Below are positions 33,331-43,991 of a DNA stretch of 64,000 bases, one piece after another (positions within the stretch are counted from its first letter, which is position 1; every line of letters starts with the position of its first letter). Made by a program: the position numbers and the translations under genes. This DNA comes from Massospora cicadina (taxonomy: Eukaryota > Entomophthoromycota > Entomophthoromycetes > Entomophthorales > Entomophthoraceae): positions 1 to 64,000 of the forward strand of contig JAKSZP010005258.1 of the NCBI GenBank assembly GCA_022478985.1. Direction: 5' to 3'. Below the pieces are notes generated by a model. It was not told the DNA's origin. It saw only the letters and a program-made list of their open reading frames with translations, and did not search any database.

Positions 33331-33599
33331 GCACAAGCTTATTAAAGCCAATGTGCCTTCCCCTCCAGCCCAGCTAGTAGTTTCATGCCCTAAGGGTAAC
33401 CACTGTAACAATAAAGGGCTTGATGGAAAGACGTATGATCAGAAGATAGCTACCCAACCTCATGTACCTGTCTCCCCTACCTCAATTGCGACATTGCTAG
33501 TTGTTAAAAATACTCATGGGGGTGAATCTGAGGGAGTTACAATAGTGTTGGTTACTACACATTAAGAGCACCCACAGAAGTGGAGGTCCCTGATCGATT

Positions 33600-34450
33600 G
33601 AACACTAGTGTAGTAGACCAGACCATCATACCTGAGGAAACGTACCTCAACCAAGTTCTAGTGTATATCAAAGTTATTGACACTGCCAGTAATGCCGATC
33701 AGTTCTTGGCTGGCTTGATTTGACCACTTCAGCAGGTCCATACCATAAATCCAACCTGGATAAATACCCTGAGACTGCCCATAAGCTAACCTCCACTTTT
33801 CGGCTCAAGGAGGTCTTGGCTATGTCTCCTAACTTTAGAGGAACAATCACCAGGGTGGAAGTGATCATTTAAAAAGTCCAGCTAATGTCCATCCTGGATA
33901 CTGGATCGACAGTTAACGTAATCTCATCAAAGCTCATCAAAAAGATAAAGCTGGCGCCTAACTTGGAGTACAATAAAGAATATAGAACTGCAGGCCCAAA
34001 GAACACCCGTGCCATTGGGGCATACTATTCCCATTTCATTCGCATTGGGAAGCTTATAATATCGGTCCCCACAGTGGCCCTGGACAACACCTATGATATG
34101 CTCATAGGTACCCAAATTTATGATTATATATGATGGTATTTTCAATATGAAGCAAGGTTTCTCTTATTACTCAATTACGAAGTCCTTTACTTTTATCCAA
34201 TACAGATCCTGGCAATAATGAATACTCTTGCCTGTTTGAATACCCCTTTTCCGCTATGACTTTGCATCATTCTACCTCTGGACAAAACACAAAGAAATTT
34301 ACCGATCCAGTGGATGCTAGGGTTGGTATACCTTTCTATGCTGCAGATGAGGTCTTGATTAAGTCTGGTGAACAACTAGTGCTTGACACAAAGATCACGC
34401 TCCAAATCACACCACTTCTTGGTGCACCTCGTAAGTCTAGAGGGCGTTAG
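33600..34450 (+). pseudogene. Gypsy-3 protease (DTG intact)
   Basis: The frame 33885-34133 begins SILDTGSTVNVISSKLIKKI, with the catalytic Asp-Thr-Gly retained, the only Gypsy in this window with it. The flap-distal part DNTYDMLIGTQIYDYI is at about 34080-34130. A following frame (34256-34450, GIPFYAADEVLIKSGEQLVL) is the segment between protease and polymerase. Stops interrupt between them. Confidence 0.82.
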
Positions 34451-34731
34451 CCCCTTGGAGCCTCTGGATTGCTCAAGATACTAGACCCAGCCTATCAGAG
34501 GCCTATTAATATTCTGTTGGGTAACCTCACTGGCAAAAACATGGCTATAAGAGAACATCAGTAGATTGGCAGAGGCTTATTGGTCCCCTTAAGACATTGA
34601 ATGCATCCATTTCATTGGCTCTATGACAAATTTGGGCTTGCCCATGGATAACCTGGTATGTACCGTACCTAGCTTCCCTATCTCGGATGAACTGACCCCA
34701 GATGAGCTGGAATAAGTCCATACTTTAGTAG

Positions 34732-35600
34732 ATGGATATAGTGACATATTCTCGAAGTCAGATTACTGACTATGGCCACATTAAGGACTGGAGCCACTCC
34801 ATTGATTTGTGTGATGCCCATCCCATTTGGGCAAAACCTTACCGCAAGTCAAAGATGGAAGAACAGAAGATGAGGACTGAACTCAAGCACTTACTAGACG
34901 CGGGGCTACTATTTCCTTCAAAAAACCCTTGGTCTTCCCCGTTGTGCTAGTTTAAAAAGAAGAACAGAGGTCATAGGGTAGTTATGGACTACCACAAACT
35001 AAATAACCTCAAGAAAAAATACAGGTATCCCATTCATCACATTGATGATGCTCTAAAAAAACTCTCTGAATCTAATTTCTGTTCCGCCATGGACTTGGTT
35101 TGCGGCTATTGGCAAATGGACCTTTATCCACAAGACCAGAAACATACCATCTTATTTGCAGTGAGGGCCTTTTCCAACCCACCCGGTTATCTCAAGGGTT
35201 GTGCAACGCACTATAAAAATACAGTGCGCCATGGATTACATATTGCAGATTTGTAGCTAAGTTGTGCATCGTTTATCTTGATAACATCACGGTGTTCTTA
35301 AAGACCTTCAACAAACATCTTGATCATCTGAAGGAGATGTTTCAATGTTTATATAAGTCCAAAATCAAGTTAAATCCCTTGAAGTGTACCTTATTCCAAA
35401 GAAATTGAATTACCTTGGACAAGCCACTTCCCAACAAGGAATCCAACCCATACAGGACAAGGTTGAATCTTTTTTCAAAAAAAAACTTCCCCCTAAAAAA
35501 CTATGGAATATTCAGGTATTTCTAGGGATGATGGGTAATACCACCAGTTTATCCCCTAGTTCTCCCAACTCAGCGAGCCCCTGATTTGGCTATTAAAAAA
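34732..35600 (+). pseudogene. Gypsy-3 reverse transcriptase
   Basis: Motifs in order: DLCDAHPIWAKPYRKSKMEE, then LKHLLDAGLLFPSKNPWSSP (34800-34945), VVMDYHKLNNLKKKYRYP (34980-35030), SAMDLVCGYWQMDL with the first catalytic Asp (about 35085-35125), and YLDNITVF (35274-35297), where the second Asp of YxDD is Asn. The connection VFLGMMGN follows at about 35515. Several frameshifts are present. Confidence 0.85.
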
Positions 35601-35609
35601 CCCCTTTCC

Positions 35610-36173
35610 AGTGGGGTGCTGAACAAAAGGCTTCTTTTGAGACGCTGAAGCAACTGCTTGATCAACATCCTATCCTTCAGCACCCAGATTACAATAAACC
35701 TTTTAACTTGTTTACTGACACTTTATACTATGCCGCTGGGGCCATCTTAGCCCAATTGGATGAAAATAGTGTAGAGCATCCTATGTCTTACTTCAGTAAA
35801 ATGCTATCCAAAGCTGAGCGCAACTACAGCATCATGGAGAAGGAGTGCCTTGCCGTTCTGTTAGCTGTGAAACACTACCGTCCTTTATTGTGTGAAACTA
35901 CCTTCGCGGGTGGTTACAGAACACTCTTCTCTGAAATGACTACAGAACATGAAGCATCCTACTTGTTGGTTAGCTCGATGGGCTCTAAAGCTCCAGCCTT
36001 ATGACATGAAGATCAAACACTGTGCTGGAACCCATCACATGAATGTTGACTGGCTAACTAGGCTGCCCATCTTGTATTTGGATAATAGTGAGGCGGAGAG
36101 GTTATATGACCTCTTAATGAACCCAGATGACTGGGATGATGGTGATGAACTGGTCCAGAAGATGTTAGAATGA
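35610..36173 (+). pseudogene. Gypsy-3 RNase H
   Basis: KPFNLFTDTLYYAAGAILAQ (about 35698-35757) has the first catalytic Asp. HPMSYFSKMLSKAERNYSIM, then EKECLAVLLAVKHYRP (about 35776-35885) has the catalytic Glu. After a frameshift, LQPYDMKIKHCAGTHHMNVD (about 35991-36050) is the C-terminal motif that normally reads H-x-x-G-x-x-N-x-x-A-D-x-L-S-R. This is the best preserved RNase H in the window. Confidence 0.85.
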
Positions 36174-36189
36174 CACTCTTATAACACCA

Positions 36190-37296
36190 AAGTGGAGAGC
36201 AGAAAGTTGTATAAGCAGGTGGGGTCAAATGGCTGCCTTACCTATGGCCCTCAGAACGTGTACCTGCTATCCTGGAAGCTCACTTTACCCTAGGTCATGG
36301 TGGAGCAAAGAAAAGCTATGAGTGGTTTAGGGATTGGTACCATTGGGAAGGAATCATGGAAACTATTGTCAAAGTCTTGTATGCCTGTCTCACGTATAAG
36401 AAGCAATCCAGTTTCAATACTAACTTCCAATATCAACCAACTACCCTCAACAACCGTTCCACACCATTAGCCTAGACATAGTAGGTCCCCTCTCTCAGAT
36501 TACCTGTGGAGACATTTTTATTCTAGTAGGCATTGACCACTTTACTAAGTGGGTTGAAGCCTTGCAGTCCTTTCTTAAAAGGCCAAGGCCACCGCAACGT
36601 TCCTACATCAAAACATTTTCACTGGTCATGGTTGTCCACAAGTACTACTCTGAGATACTGGTAAGAACTTCACCTCCAGAGTAGTCTAGATCCTGGCCAT
36701 GTCCATTGATTCAACAACTCTTCTTGGCCCCATATAATCCCTTTACCAACGGGAGTGTGGAGAGAGACAAAGGAACCTTGGTCTTCATCCTGAGTAAGAT
36801 CGCATCCTCTGATCCACTTCATTAAATTCAACTCCTAACTTGTGCTCCTATGGCATACCAGATTAGCTATCACCAGATCCTGAATACGTCACCATTCCGT
36901 GTCTTGTATAAGAGAGACCAGGGATACCCGCCCTTTTAGCTAAGGATGTTTTCTCTATAAGGGTGAGGAACCTGAAAAAGCCATGAAAAAAATAAGCTCA
37001 GCATATTATTCAGCTTCAATATGAGGTTAGGACTAACTTAGATAAAATGGTAACTAAAGAAGGACAAGCTGCAAGTGAGCTCAAGCTCCTCTACCTTCAT
37101 TCTAAGTGTCTGACATGGTACTATACTACCATAATCGCTTCACTCCTAGAAGCGGCAAGCTTGGATCAGTTTGGGAGGGTCATCACCATCGCTTACAAGA
37201 GAGGCAATAAGGAATATATAAATTCCAAGGATACAGGTTTAACTATCAATTGGGTACATGGCTGCTTCCTACGGCCCTATTCTCCCTCAACGTTCT
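36190..37296 (+). pseudogene. Gypsy-3 integrase
   Basis: The zinc-binding region reads GHGGAKKSYEWFRDWYHWEG, then VLYACLTYKKQ (about 36295-36405); its second Cys is replaced by Tyr. The core reads TISLDIVGPL in shifted frames (about 36460-36495) and IDHFTKWVEAL (about 36525-36560). The Glu motif NGSVERDKGTLVFILSKIAS is at 36748-36810. The remaining C-terminal domain is heavily decayed. Confidence 0.78.
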
Positions 37297-37308
37297 TGAG
37301 GGGGTGAT

Positions 37309-38059
37309 GTCAGACATTTGCCAACTCATGTTTATGAAAAAAATGTCATGGGTGAGAATTGTCTCGATAAATCAACTACCACTGGCCAAATACAAATCTA
37401 ACCTCATTGCTAATATTTTGGATGAAAATAACGACAATATCAGCCAAAAGACCCTTGTTGATTCTCATTGGAACCCCACAAATTGAGGTAACACTTTTAT
37501 TAATAAATTACGGGAAAATAACATTAAGTTGGGTAGTTGGATTGCATCAACTGTGCGAGGGAATCAAGGAAGCCTTTCAGAGGTCCTTCCCTGTCTTACA
37601 CCAAATTTTAGTTCAATTCACATTGCAGAAACCGGCCCCTTTTATTTGGTTGGAGGGTGCCTCACAATGTGCAAATATTTTACCATTAAATGATTAGTAA
37701 AATCTATCAAAACCTTATCTCACGGATCTAAATTACCTGTCATCGCCATCCATCAACCATTTTATGAAGTAAGGCAAGTTTTGAACGATCCAATAGGTCC
37801 ACAGCCCATCATACCTAATTCAAATGTACATAGCTTATAATGAATCTCTCATCCAACTCACTTTGAGCCTCATATAATTTAAATACTAAGCATTCCAATA
37901 TTGAAAGGGTCTTTTCTTGATCTCCCAGTCATGACTAAAAGACTTTTAAAAACCCAATTTTTACTTCTATAAAAAGTATTCTTTTAGTGTAAGTATTTTG
38001 TGTATATCAGGATGATTCAGAACCAGTGAGTGTAGAACTTGCCAGATTCCCACACTCTT
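37309..38059 (+). repeat. Gypsy-3 3' LTR and right TSD
   Basis: The 746-bp LTR begins tgtcagacat and ends cccaca, followed by ctctt (38055-38059). It is complete and so acts as the empty-site reference for LINE-C. A TATA-like ccttttattt lies near 37637. Related LTR sequence occurs on the minus strand at about 39530-40184. Confidence 0.9.
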
Positions 38060-38300
38060 AATAAAGAGTCCAGCGAGAAGTTAACGATGATTACATGGAA
38101 AACGGAGTTCCTTGACTTCTCCTTCAAAAAGGATAAACCAGTATAAGTTTTTGCTGATCCTTTTTACCTTATAGCCCAAACTTTATTAGGCAAAGGCTTG
38201 TCAAGATTTCTGTACGCCAAATTACCTAGCTTAATTAACTATAATTAATCTGCTTATCTACTATGGAATGAGGCCCACTAGTGAATTTGGGAGTTATTGA
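38060..38300 (+). pseudogene. Gag fragment of another Gypsy element
   Basis: Plus-strand translation gives FSFKKDKPV, then a stop, VFADPFYLIAQTLLGKGLSR (about 38118-38205). This is the same Gag core motif as Gypsy-3 (ADFADRFYLSAQ). It begins at the Gypsy-3 duplication, so Gypsy-3 probably inserted into this gag. The matching upstream half before 25618 was not clearly recognised. Confidence 0.6.
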
Positions 38301-38541
38301 TTACATACAATGTTATTGTTCAGACTATTATTCCTAGAAGAGCATTAATTAATCTGCCAGGTTTTGATCTTCCAGATTGCCATTGTTTCGTCAGGAATGA
38401 TCCTGGATAATAAACAACTAATTAGTTTATCAATTTATCATTCATAATATAACTGAATTGTATTAGTCAATTGGATTTTGCCAATAATTGACTAATGGGT
38501 TGCTAAAAAATTGACAACTCATTAAGTAAGCAACTTGTGAG

Positions 38542-38602
38542 TTTACCGTTTAAGTATTTTTTTTAGTATTAGATGGTCCCAACTTTACCGTTTAGGTATT
38601 TT
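38542..38602. mobile_element. 23-bp insertion with 19-bp duplication (micro-insert 2)
   Basis: The 23 bp at 38561-38583 is the inverse complement of micro-insert 1 with one difference. It is flanked by tttaccgtttaagtatttt (38542-38560) and tttaccgtttaggtatttt (38584-38602). Confidence 0.8.
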
Positions 38603-38609
38603 AACCTGC

Positions 38610-39529
38610 TATTTATGGGTAAAATACCATTACTATGCAGGTTGCTAACCTAATATTGGTGACACTCTGGGGTTGTGCAAAGGCGCTAGGACATATTCTT
38701 TAATTCACCCAGTAAAGGTCGCATTTATAGTCAGCAGGAGAATCTGACTAAACTGATGGGGAAGATAATCATTTAGAGCGATTCTAGAGAGTTAATTCAT
38801 TACCAACGACTGCCTTTTTTAATTGAGGTATCAACAGATGAGTTGAGCGACAAAATCCATTATAAATTCTCTTGCATTTTATTAAATAAAGCAGACTTGA
38901 TAGACTTAAAACTTTTAGGCCAATAAAGTTTTAAAATAACTAAGACTGTCATACATTTAGTGTATCTTTACTATTGGGACTAGAGTGGAAGGATAGGATA
39001 TTCTTTTTCTAGTTTATTGCTGTCAAAATCTCCGCGGACTCTGCATTAAGAGAGATAAGAAGAACCCCTGAACTTAATACTAGGTTAAGCGCTACCAGAA
39101 GAAAAGAGTTAAAGAGAGAAGTTTTTTAACCTTCCAGAAGTAACTTCAAAGATTAGAAGGATAAGGACCAGTTTAGCGTTGGACTAAATAATCAACTTGG
39201 CTGCGAGAAATTCAACCTAGAGTAATAGTCTTCATAATATCAGTACCCTATTCAAATAATTATCAACAGTTCAGACAAGGCACATATCAATATAACTGCA
39301 GTTAACTTGAGAGCTAAAAGCGAGACACATGACCTTTATTCTCCATTTGCTACTCATTGCTGAGACTACACAGCCCTCCAAGAGCTAACAAGGCTTTAAT
39401 TAACTTTGACAACCATATTATCCTTTGTCATTCCTGTAGGATTCCAGGGGACTTGGATGCTCACCAGTGCTATTCTGCCCTGGCTTTTTTACAATGACTT
39501 ACAGGAGAGGTTCACTATCTACTACTAGG
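38610..39529. other. Stretch without a recognised gene
   Basis: No motif was recognised. Translation of both strands is dense with stops, and no repeats stand out. Confidence 0.4.
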
Positions 39530-40184
39530 ATAATTATCTTTAGGAGATTATGGAACCATTTATATCTAAAATAATAATAATTTAATAACCTAAAGGATTG
39601 TTTTTTATATGAACTTTATTAATAATAATCTGGGGGTCAATAAGTGAACTCTCTTAATATCTCAATGCTTAGTATTTAAATGTGTTGAGGCTCAAAGTGA
39701 GTGAGGTGCAAAATTCAGACTAGACTAGTAATAGCCAAATTAGGGAATATGAGGTTTGGACCTATCAGAGCTTGCAAACTTTGCCTTGCTTCAATGGAAT
39801 GGTTAATGGAGGGTCAATGCTGGGTATGACGAGTCCGTTAGGTGAGTATTTAATATCTTTCACCCAATCACTTGGAGGGCTGAATTTTTGCACCTTGTGA
39901 GACCCCCTTAACCTCTATAAAAAGGGGTGGTCTTCGCCTAGGTTTTGAATGGAACAGTCAAGGGGCCAGGGAGGAGCCTTGGCAATACTTCCCATATTTG
40001 GCTGTGGGTTCAGCACAGCCTGACTGTTGAAAATCAAGTCTTTTTGGCTGAAGAGTGTACTTAGAATGATTTCCTGATTTGAGAAATTCCACTGAGAATT
40101 GGCTAGGGTCTCTTGGCTGATATTTTCCTCTTCAACTTTTTTAAACACTCTTTTGAACAATATCAGTTCTGTAGTTGTCTGACA
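39530..40184 (-). repeat. Probable solo LTR related to Gypsy-3
   Basis: On the minus strand the sequence starts TGTCAGACA at 40184, as the Gypsy-3 LTR does. It then aligns in order: aatatcagccaagagaccct, ctcacaaggtgcaaa, aagcaaggcaaagtttg, ctcactttgagcctcaac and aaatactaagcattgagata. A TATA-like ctttttata lies near 39914-39922 (minus). No polypurine tract or internal region adjoins it, so I call it solo. The low-coordinate end is approximate. Confidence 0.65.
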
Positions 40185-40887
40185 ACGCCTATAAGTCTCA
40201 CAAGGATATGTACCAAGGCTTATTACTAGCCTTAAATTATGAACATACCATTTCTCTGATAATAATCTATCCTCAATATGTTATCTTTTTTGGGGCACCT
40301 AACAAAAGCCACCACAAGCTTCCCAGATCATGTAATAGGGACATCAGCCCAAAAAAAGATTTGACTTAACCTTATGGCTGTCACAGCTAAAGACATATTA
40401 CCTGGGGTAGACCGCCTTTCCAAGGCCAGGAATCTGAAGCCACTGAAGTAAGGCAAGATCCCTTAAATGACACTAGTGATCTCTCTAAGGTCAATGACTG
40501 AAAATGATTTTTTTCTTTTTCAGTCAAGCTAGAAGCTAATGGTCCAAAAAAGTCTAAAAATCAGGACAAAATTTGTTTTTTTATTTAGAAAAAGCACTAA
40601 AAAAGGAAACTAAATTTGAGCCAGGGTCAAAAAATGGATTTAATTAAAAAGTAAAAATGTTTCAGCTCAGATTGTTTATTAATAAACGGTTTGAACAATC
40701 ACAAGACTCCCCCTTTATGTTGGTATCAATACTGTGAAAGGTTTTGCTTTATCAGGCATTCATCTACTTTGAATAAAGCTATAACTATATACAGCCTAAA
40801 TCTTGCCATGGTTTAATGAACTTATAAATTAAGAAAATGTGTGGTTAAACCTTGACTATGATATATGGCCTTATTTTGAAGTTCTGG
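40185..40887. other. Stretch without a recognised gene
   Basis: Nothing is recognisable. The sequence contains A/T runs and a short mirror motif near 40500-40530 (ctgaaaatgat...tttttcag). Confidence 0.35.
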
Positions 40888-41570
40888 TGTTGCTATTGGT
40901 GCTAGGACGTCAATCACAACTGCACAGGTCGGAACTATTATATAAATAACCAGGGAACTGTATGTAGACACTAACCTAAGGCTAGAGAATAGCAAAAATA
41001 TTGGCAAAAGGTTTTTATCAAAACTTTATAAAATCTACCAGGTGAAAGAGGGTCCCCACCTAATTTTGCATTCCCAACATAATGAACTACACACAAGGGT
41101 ATCAAACAGACCATGGTTATTCTTGGAAATGGTACACATCATTGGCTTGTATTTTATGAGAATAAAACCCTTAACGACTATTTTGAAGCTGGAAGCGCAA
41201 ATGAGAAAATATGATACTGATAATAATTAATGGGGACTAGATTTTTGATGGCAAAATGCCTCATAACTCAATGAGAAGGGATTCATTGGAATTTGTTGGT
41301 GGGGTGGTAAAAATTTGTTCCTCAATAACTATTAAGCATCATATAAAATGTAGCATATAAGAAAGGAAGTTCGACGTAACTTAATACAATGAATTACCAG
41401 CAATGGCAGGACGATCCACCATAGTAAATCAACAAATAAATGCTGGCAACAAGTCCTGCTGAGTAAAACTCTTAGTCTAAAATAAACTAAAATAAAAAAT
41501 AGAATAGTTAGTCAAACCAAATTGCAAAACATACACCATTTGAAAAACATTCTATATAGAATAATCAGGG
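40888..41570 (-). repeat. Gypsy-4 3' LTR (empty SINE site)
   Basis: Begins tgttgctattggtgctagg and aligns with 43992 onward, for example ttttgcattccca, actacacacaagggta and tctaaaataaactaaaata. At 41493-41508 it has aaaaatagaatagtt in one copy only, where the other LTR carries a SINE between two copies of taaatagaatggtt. Confidence 0.8.
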
Positions 41571-41784
41571 GCTAGTGTTGTCTAGAAAGATTAGGCCGCT
41601 AGGTAAGGCAACACATAAGCATAATCAATGTTCTTTTGCTTCTAAATGTGCACCAGTAAAAATAGGTTGTTTATGTTACCTTAATTTCCCCATAATGCGG
41701 GTAAATGGAACCAGAGGCGGCAACAGGATCCTTTTTTATCAATGAAGCGCTAGAAGGATATTACCATACATACCTTCAGGAATT

Positions 41785-41863
41785 AGTAAAGTACTATCAA
41801 AGATCGGTTTATCCACCCTTTAGGTTAAGACCACCTAGTGCTAAAAAAAGTAAAGTACTATCA
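41785..41863. mobile_element. 49-bp insertion with perfect 15-bp duplication (micro-insert 3)
   Basis: agtaaagtactatca occurs at 41785-41799 and again at 41849-41863. The 49 bp between them end in gttaagaccacctagtgcta, then an A-run, a variant of the 23-bp micro-inserts with extra sequence on the 5' side (starts aagatcggtttatccaccc). Confidence 0.75.
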
Positions 41864-42380
41864 GTTCAAACTAGGGCCTGATGCCCTGGTTTATTTGTGT
41901 ATTTTTGTACGCATAGAGGGAAATCTGTTGAACTTTGTAACTCATTGTGATAAATTTAAATAGCTCCATTTCCCCTCGCAATATAGAATGGGACTATCCT
42001 CTCATTTTACTCAACGTTCACTATTAAGGAAGTTTTTGCAGAAGATTATAGATGATTGGAGGATTCTATTTCACTGGCTCTGGAAGCCACCCAGGGACAA
42101 CTTGCAAGATATCCATTTGTTTATACTATACGTCCGATGATTATCTGCAATTGTCTCTTCTTCCAATGGCACACTCATCTCAGCAGAATCATCTGAGCAT
42201 TCTATAATGTCGCCTGTCAGTATTAGTTCCTCCTCAGTGGCAACCTGCTAATAGTAAAGGGGAACATGTTGTCCTTATACCTCCAGGTGTTGTCTTCAAA
42301 TTTGGCTTTCAGCAAAAACTTCATAAAAAAGGCTTAATGAGAAGCTCATAATTATGAGAGTAGAACAATGGCTGAAGAAG

Positions 42381-42600
42381 TTAATATTTTTGTATAAAAA
42401 CCATTGTAAAAAGAGCTATTAATACTAAGGAAGTATTAGCATTAGGGCCTGTACTACCATACTCTCTGCAGTGGTCTATATCAGGTTCAGTTACCAATCT
42501 TTCTACTAGTTTAGACAAAATGATGTTGCTAAGGGCTCCATTGTTCACAATGGTGTAAACTGGTAGTTTACACACTAATATTCATGTAAGGCTCTTGGCG
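42381..42600 (-). pseudogene. Gypsy-4 protease
   Basis: The minus-strand frame MCKLPVYTIVNNGALSNIIL, then SKLVERLVTEPDIDHCREYG and STGPNANTS aligns with Gypsy-3 SILDTGSTVNVISSKLIKKI, then YRTAGPKNT. The catalytic DTG reads NNG, so it is inactive. The following region toward 42100 is acidic linker-like sequence rather than polymerase. Confidence 0.7.
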
Positions 42601-42849
42601 TGATGATCTGGGCCAGCGGGTGTATGAATATCAAAAGTACCCACTTGACTTGAAATCAAATAGTTAATTAATTGTCTCAAGCTGCAGGACTGTAGTGCTT
42701 TTAATGAATATTTTCAGGGGCTTTTCCTTAATAAGGGTCAGCATTCTGAAATAGGTAAGTTATTACTTGGGATTATAAAATTATTGGAGGAGGTAGAATA
42801 TACTGGTTCACCTCCGTCAGGGCTTTTCCCAGATCCTTTTTGGTGGTTA

Positions 42850-43960
42850 TGGTGAGTAAATGAATACTGGACTCTTTTTAGCAGACTTGGAATTAGGAGC
42901 GCCATTAGTAGGGGAGCAAAGCCAGAGGCAGGTTACCAATTTGGTGGTCATAGTGCTAGAGTATAAAACGGGTAACATAGCCCAATACAATTCTTTGCAG
43001 GGCTCACAGGCGTAGCAGAACGCGATCTGAGTATCTTAGTGGCTTTGAACCTGGGCCTCATACAGAATTGAGCTTCGTAGTAAAAGCAATTAGCAAAGGC
43101 TAAAACATCTTCTCCTGGCTTAAAGTTAATGGCCAAAAACCAATTTTCCGCCTATCATCAATTTGGCTCTCACAAAATCATCAATGATAATATTTTTGGC
43201 AGTAATGTAGGACATGCCAACTTAAGTTATTTTTGGCAACACCAACTTTTGGTTATAAAGAACTAGTAAAGCCTTCAAAGTAAAAAGTTCAATAATGGTC
43301 ATTGGTGTTTCTCATAGCGACTTCAAATGAATATATGAAGGTATGATCTTTCATGCCTATCAAACTTGGACAAGTTGACGGGGTTAATATGAATGAGATA
43401 TCTGATGCAACTTGAGGGTCAGAGTCAACAGAAACGATGGCCACCATGTAAGGGCTGTCAGTAGTAGCGGATAAGGGTACAGCAGTTATCACATTGGTCA
43501 CAGTGGCCAAAGCTTCATCCGTGGAATCATCAGAAGTAGAAGCTAACAAAACAGATGGTATCTGTACCTGCATACCGATTAAGTGGTCCTCTTAAACTCC
43601 TGACAGAGTTGCTTTAAGTACTAATAAAGTATTGCTTCTCACTGCCAATTTTTGCTCAGTTTTGTCCTGCTGTTGAAGGGGTAAATTAAACAACAATATA
43701 AGGTTTTGATTTCCAGGCCTGAGAATAGGACCAGACAGCATAAAGCTTAAAACTCAAATATATTTTAGCAATAGTTGGAACTGCTTAGTCTGCCAGTCAT
43801 CTGTAAATAATGCTTTTGCCACTTCAGCTGTGATGCTTTTGATTGATGGTATCTCCAAATAATTAGGTTTGTCATAAGGAATACAAGGTGGGTTGCCTCA
43901 ATAATCATCACTTGAATATTGAATGTTTAGGGTTTTTATTTTTTTGTAGATAGGCAGGGT
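42850..43960 (-). pseudogene. Gypsy-4 gag
   Basis: The minus strand gives NFKPGEDVLAFANCFYYEAQ (about 43080-43130), the Gag core motif. Upstream a Ser/Thr/Asp-rich N-terminal frame runs 43289-43573 (TSDDSTDEALATVTNVITAV), followed by a stretch like EVAMRNTNDHYWTF. Frames are shifted between these parts. No zinc knuckle was seen. Confidence 0.6.
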
Positions 43961-43972
43961 ACCAAAGGTGCC

Positions 43973-43991
43973 TTATGTAGTGAGCATTAAA
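43973..43991 (-). promoter_or_regulatory. Gypsy-4 primer-binding site (decayed)
   Basis: Plus-strand ttatgtagtgagcattaa sits directly against the 5' LTR start at 43992. It matches ctgtagtgagcacca of Gypsy-1/2 in 11-12 positions around tgtagtgagca. Confidence 0.5.

Larger units (their letters stand above)
25623..38054 (+). mobile_element. Gypsy-3: LTR retrotransposon with 5' LTR split by LINE-C
   Basis: The plus-strand element has LTRs of matching length: 744 bp once LINE-C is removed, versus 746 bp (37309-38054). The duplication is ctctt, the primer-binding site is at 32476-32494 and the polypurine tract is ttgagggggtga (about 37297-37308). Gag, protease, reverse transcriptase, RNase H and integrase follow in Ty3/Gypsy order. 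Without LINE-C it is about 6.3 kb. The protease keeps DTG but the polymerase active site is YLDN. Confidence 0.92.
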
